Shown: positions 6,135 to 6,235 of the stretch, piece by piece
Position numbering within the stretch: position 1 is the first letter of the stretch
Layout: each line of letters starts with the position of its first letter
NCBI GenBank assembly: GCA_946061355.1
Contig: CAMGRE010000140.1
Span: forward strand, 1 to 6,235
Origin: an uncultured bacterium
Lineage (GTDB): Bacteria > Bacillota > Clostridia > Lachnospirales > Lachnospiraceae
Length of the DNA: 6,235 bases
Reading direction: 5' to 3'
Notes under the pieces: model-generated
Databases searched by the model: none
What the model was told of the DNA's origin: nothing
What the model saw: only the letters and a program-made list of their open reading frames with translations
Translations under genes and position numbers: made by a program

Positions 6135-6235
6135 AAAGCATAAGTTCTTTGATTCTCCGGCTGTTATGCAGCCGTCTTATAGGGAAGTCTCCCGTTATTC
6201 AACGAATTCTGTGCTTAATACCCAACAACAAATGA
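6135..6235 (+). ncRNA. Putative structured noncoding RNA or leader, 5' portion, cut by window end
   Basis: The predicted transcript opens with a long closing helix. AAGCATA (6136-6142) pairs with TGTGCTT (6210-6216). AGTTC (6143-6147) pairs with GAATT (6204-6208), with C6209 bulged. After one mismatch, 6149-6152 pairs with 6199-6202. Inside are two hairpins: CGGCTG/CAGCCG (6158-6163 with 6169-6174, loop TTATG) and GGGA/TCCC (6182-6185 with 6190-6193, loop AGTC). The unpaired remainder and the downstream CCCAACAACAAA look like conserved single-stranded RNA rather than coding sequence. The strong promoter and start at the very foot of the helix favour a stable RNA. Candidate classes are 6S, raiA-type RNA or a riboswitch/leader; I cannot assign one. 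The 3' part lies beyond the window. Confidence 0.5.

Noticed and set aside
6166..6235. Frame from ATG 6166 open to the window end
   Set aside because: There is no Shine-Dalgarno sequence, the ATG lies in the loop and 3' arm of a perfect hairpin, and the stretch is better explained as structured RNA. It would merit another look if the frame stays open well past the window.

Overview
The window reads as a chromosomal segment of a Gram-positive Clostridia-type bacterium, most likely a gut Lachnospiraceae-like species. This is an inference from the moderate GC content, Shine-Dalgarno sequences close to AGGAGG, SigA-type promoters, a Cys-anchored substrate-binding lipoprotein and the style of the CBS and transporter proteins. 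No database was consulted. All seven protein genes lie on the plus strand and look intact. No mobile element, tRNA, rRNA or CRISPR array is visible.

Layout. (1) 16-1191 encodes a fold-type I PLP aminotransferase whose promoter lies outside the window. (2) After a 0.1-kb gap with a TATAAT-type -10 box comes a compact cluster. It holds a DJ-1/PfpI-family protein (to 1850), a stand-alone two-CBS-domain protein overlapping it by 4 bases (1847-2248), and an RmlD-like NAD(P)-dependent reductase 55 bases further on (2304-3152). (3) A 203-base intergenic region carries a near-consensus promoter (3230-3258) followed, before the next gene, by a strong Rho-independent terminator (3291-3321). That is the layout of an attenuated leader. 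(4) 3356-5921 is a complete polar amino acid ABC importer in the order lipoprotein binding protein, permease, ATPase. A 13-bp hairpin without a U tract separates the first two genes, while permease and ATPase are 3 bases apart. (5) A terminator at 5992-6029 ends the operon.

The last 314 bases hold no convincing gene. They contain the importer's 3' structure and terminator, an AT-rich stretch, and then a very strong extended -10 promoter (6100-6128). The transcript from it starts by folding into a long closing helix enclosing two hairpins and then runs off the window end. This looks like the 5' part of a stable noncoding RNA or a structured leader, and I cannot assign it to a class.

Functionally, the importer operon is a self-contained uptake system: lipoprotein capture, one permease (presumably a homodimer) and an ATPase homodimer. 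The aminotransferase may act on amino acids, but nothing in the sequence ties it to the importer. The DJ-1/CBS/RmlD-like cluster has no obvious shared pathway. The most unusual elements are the 3' RNA and the promoter-then-terminator leader of the importer operon.
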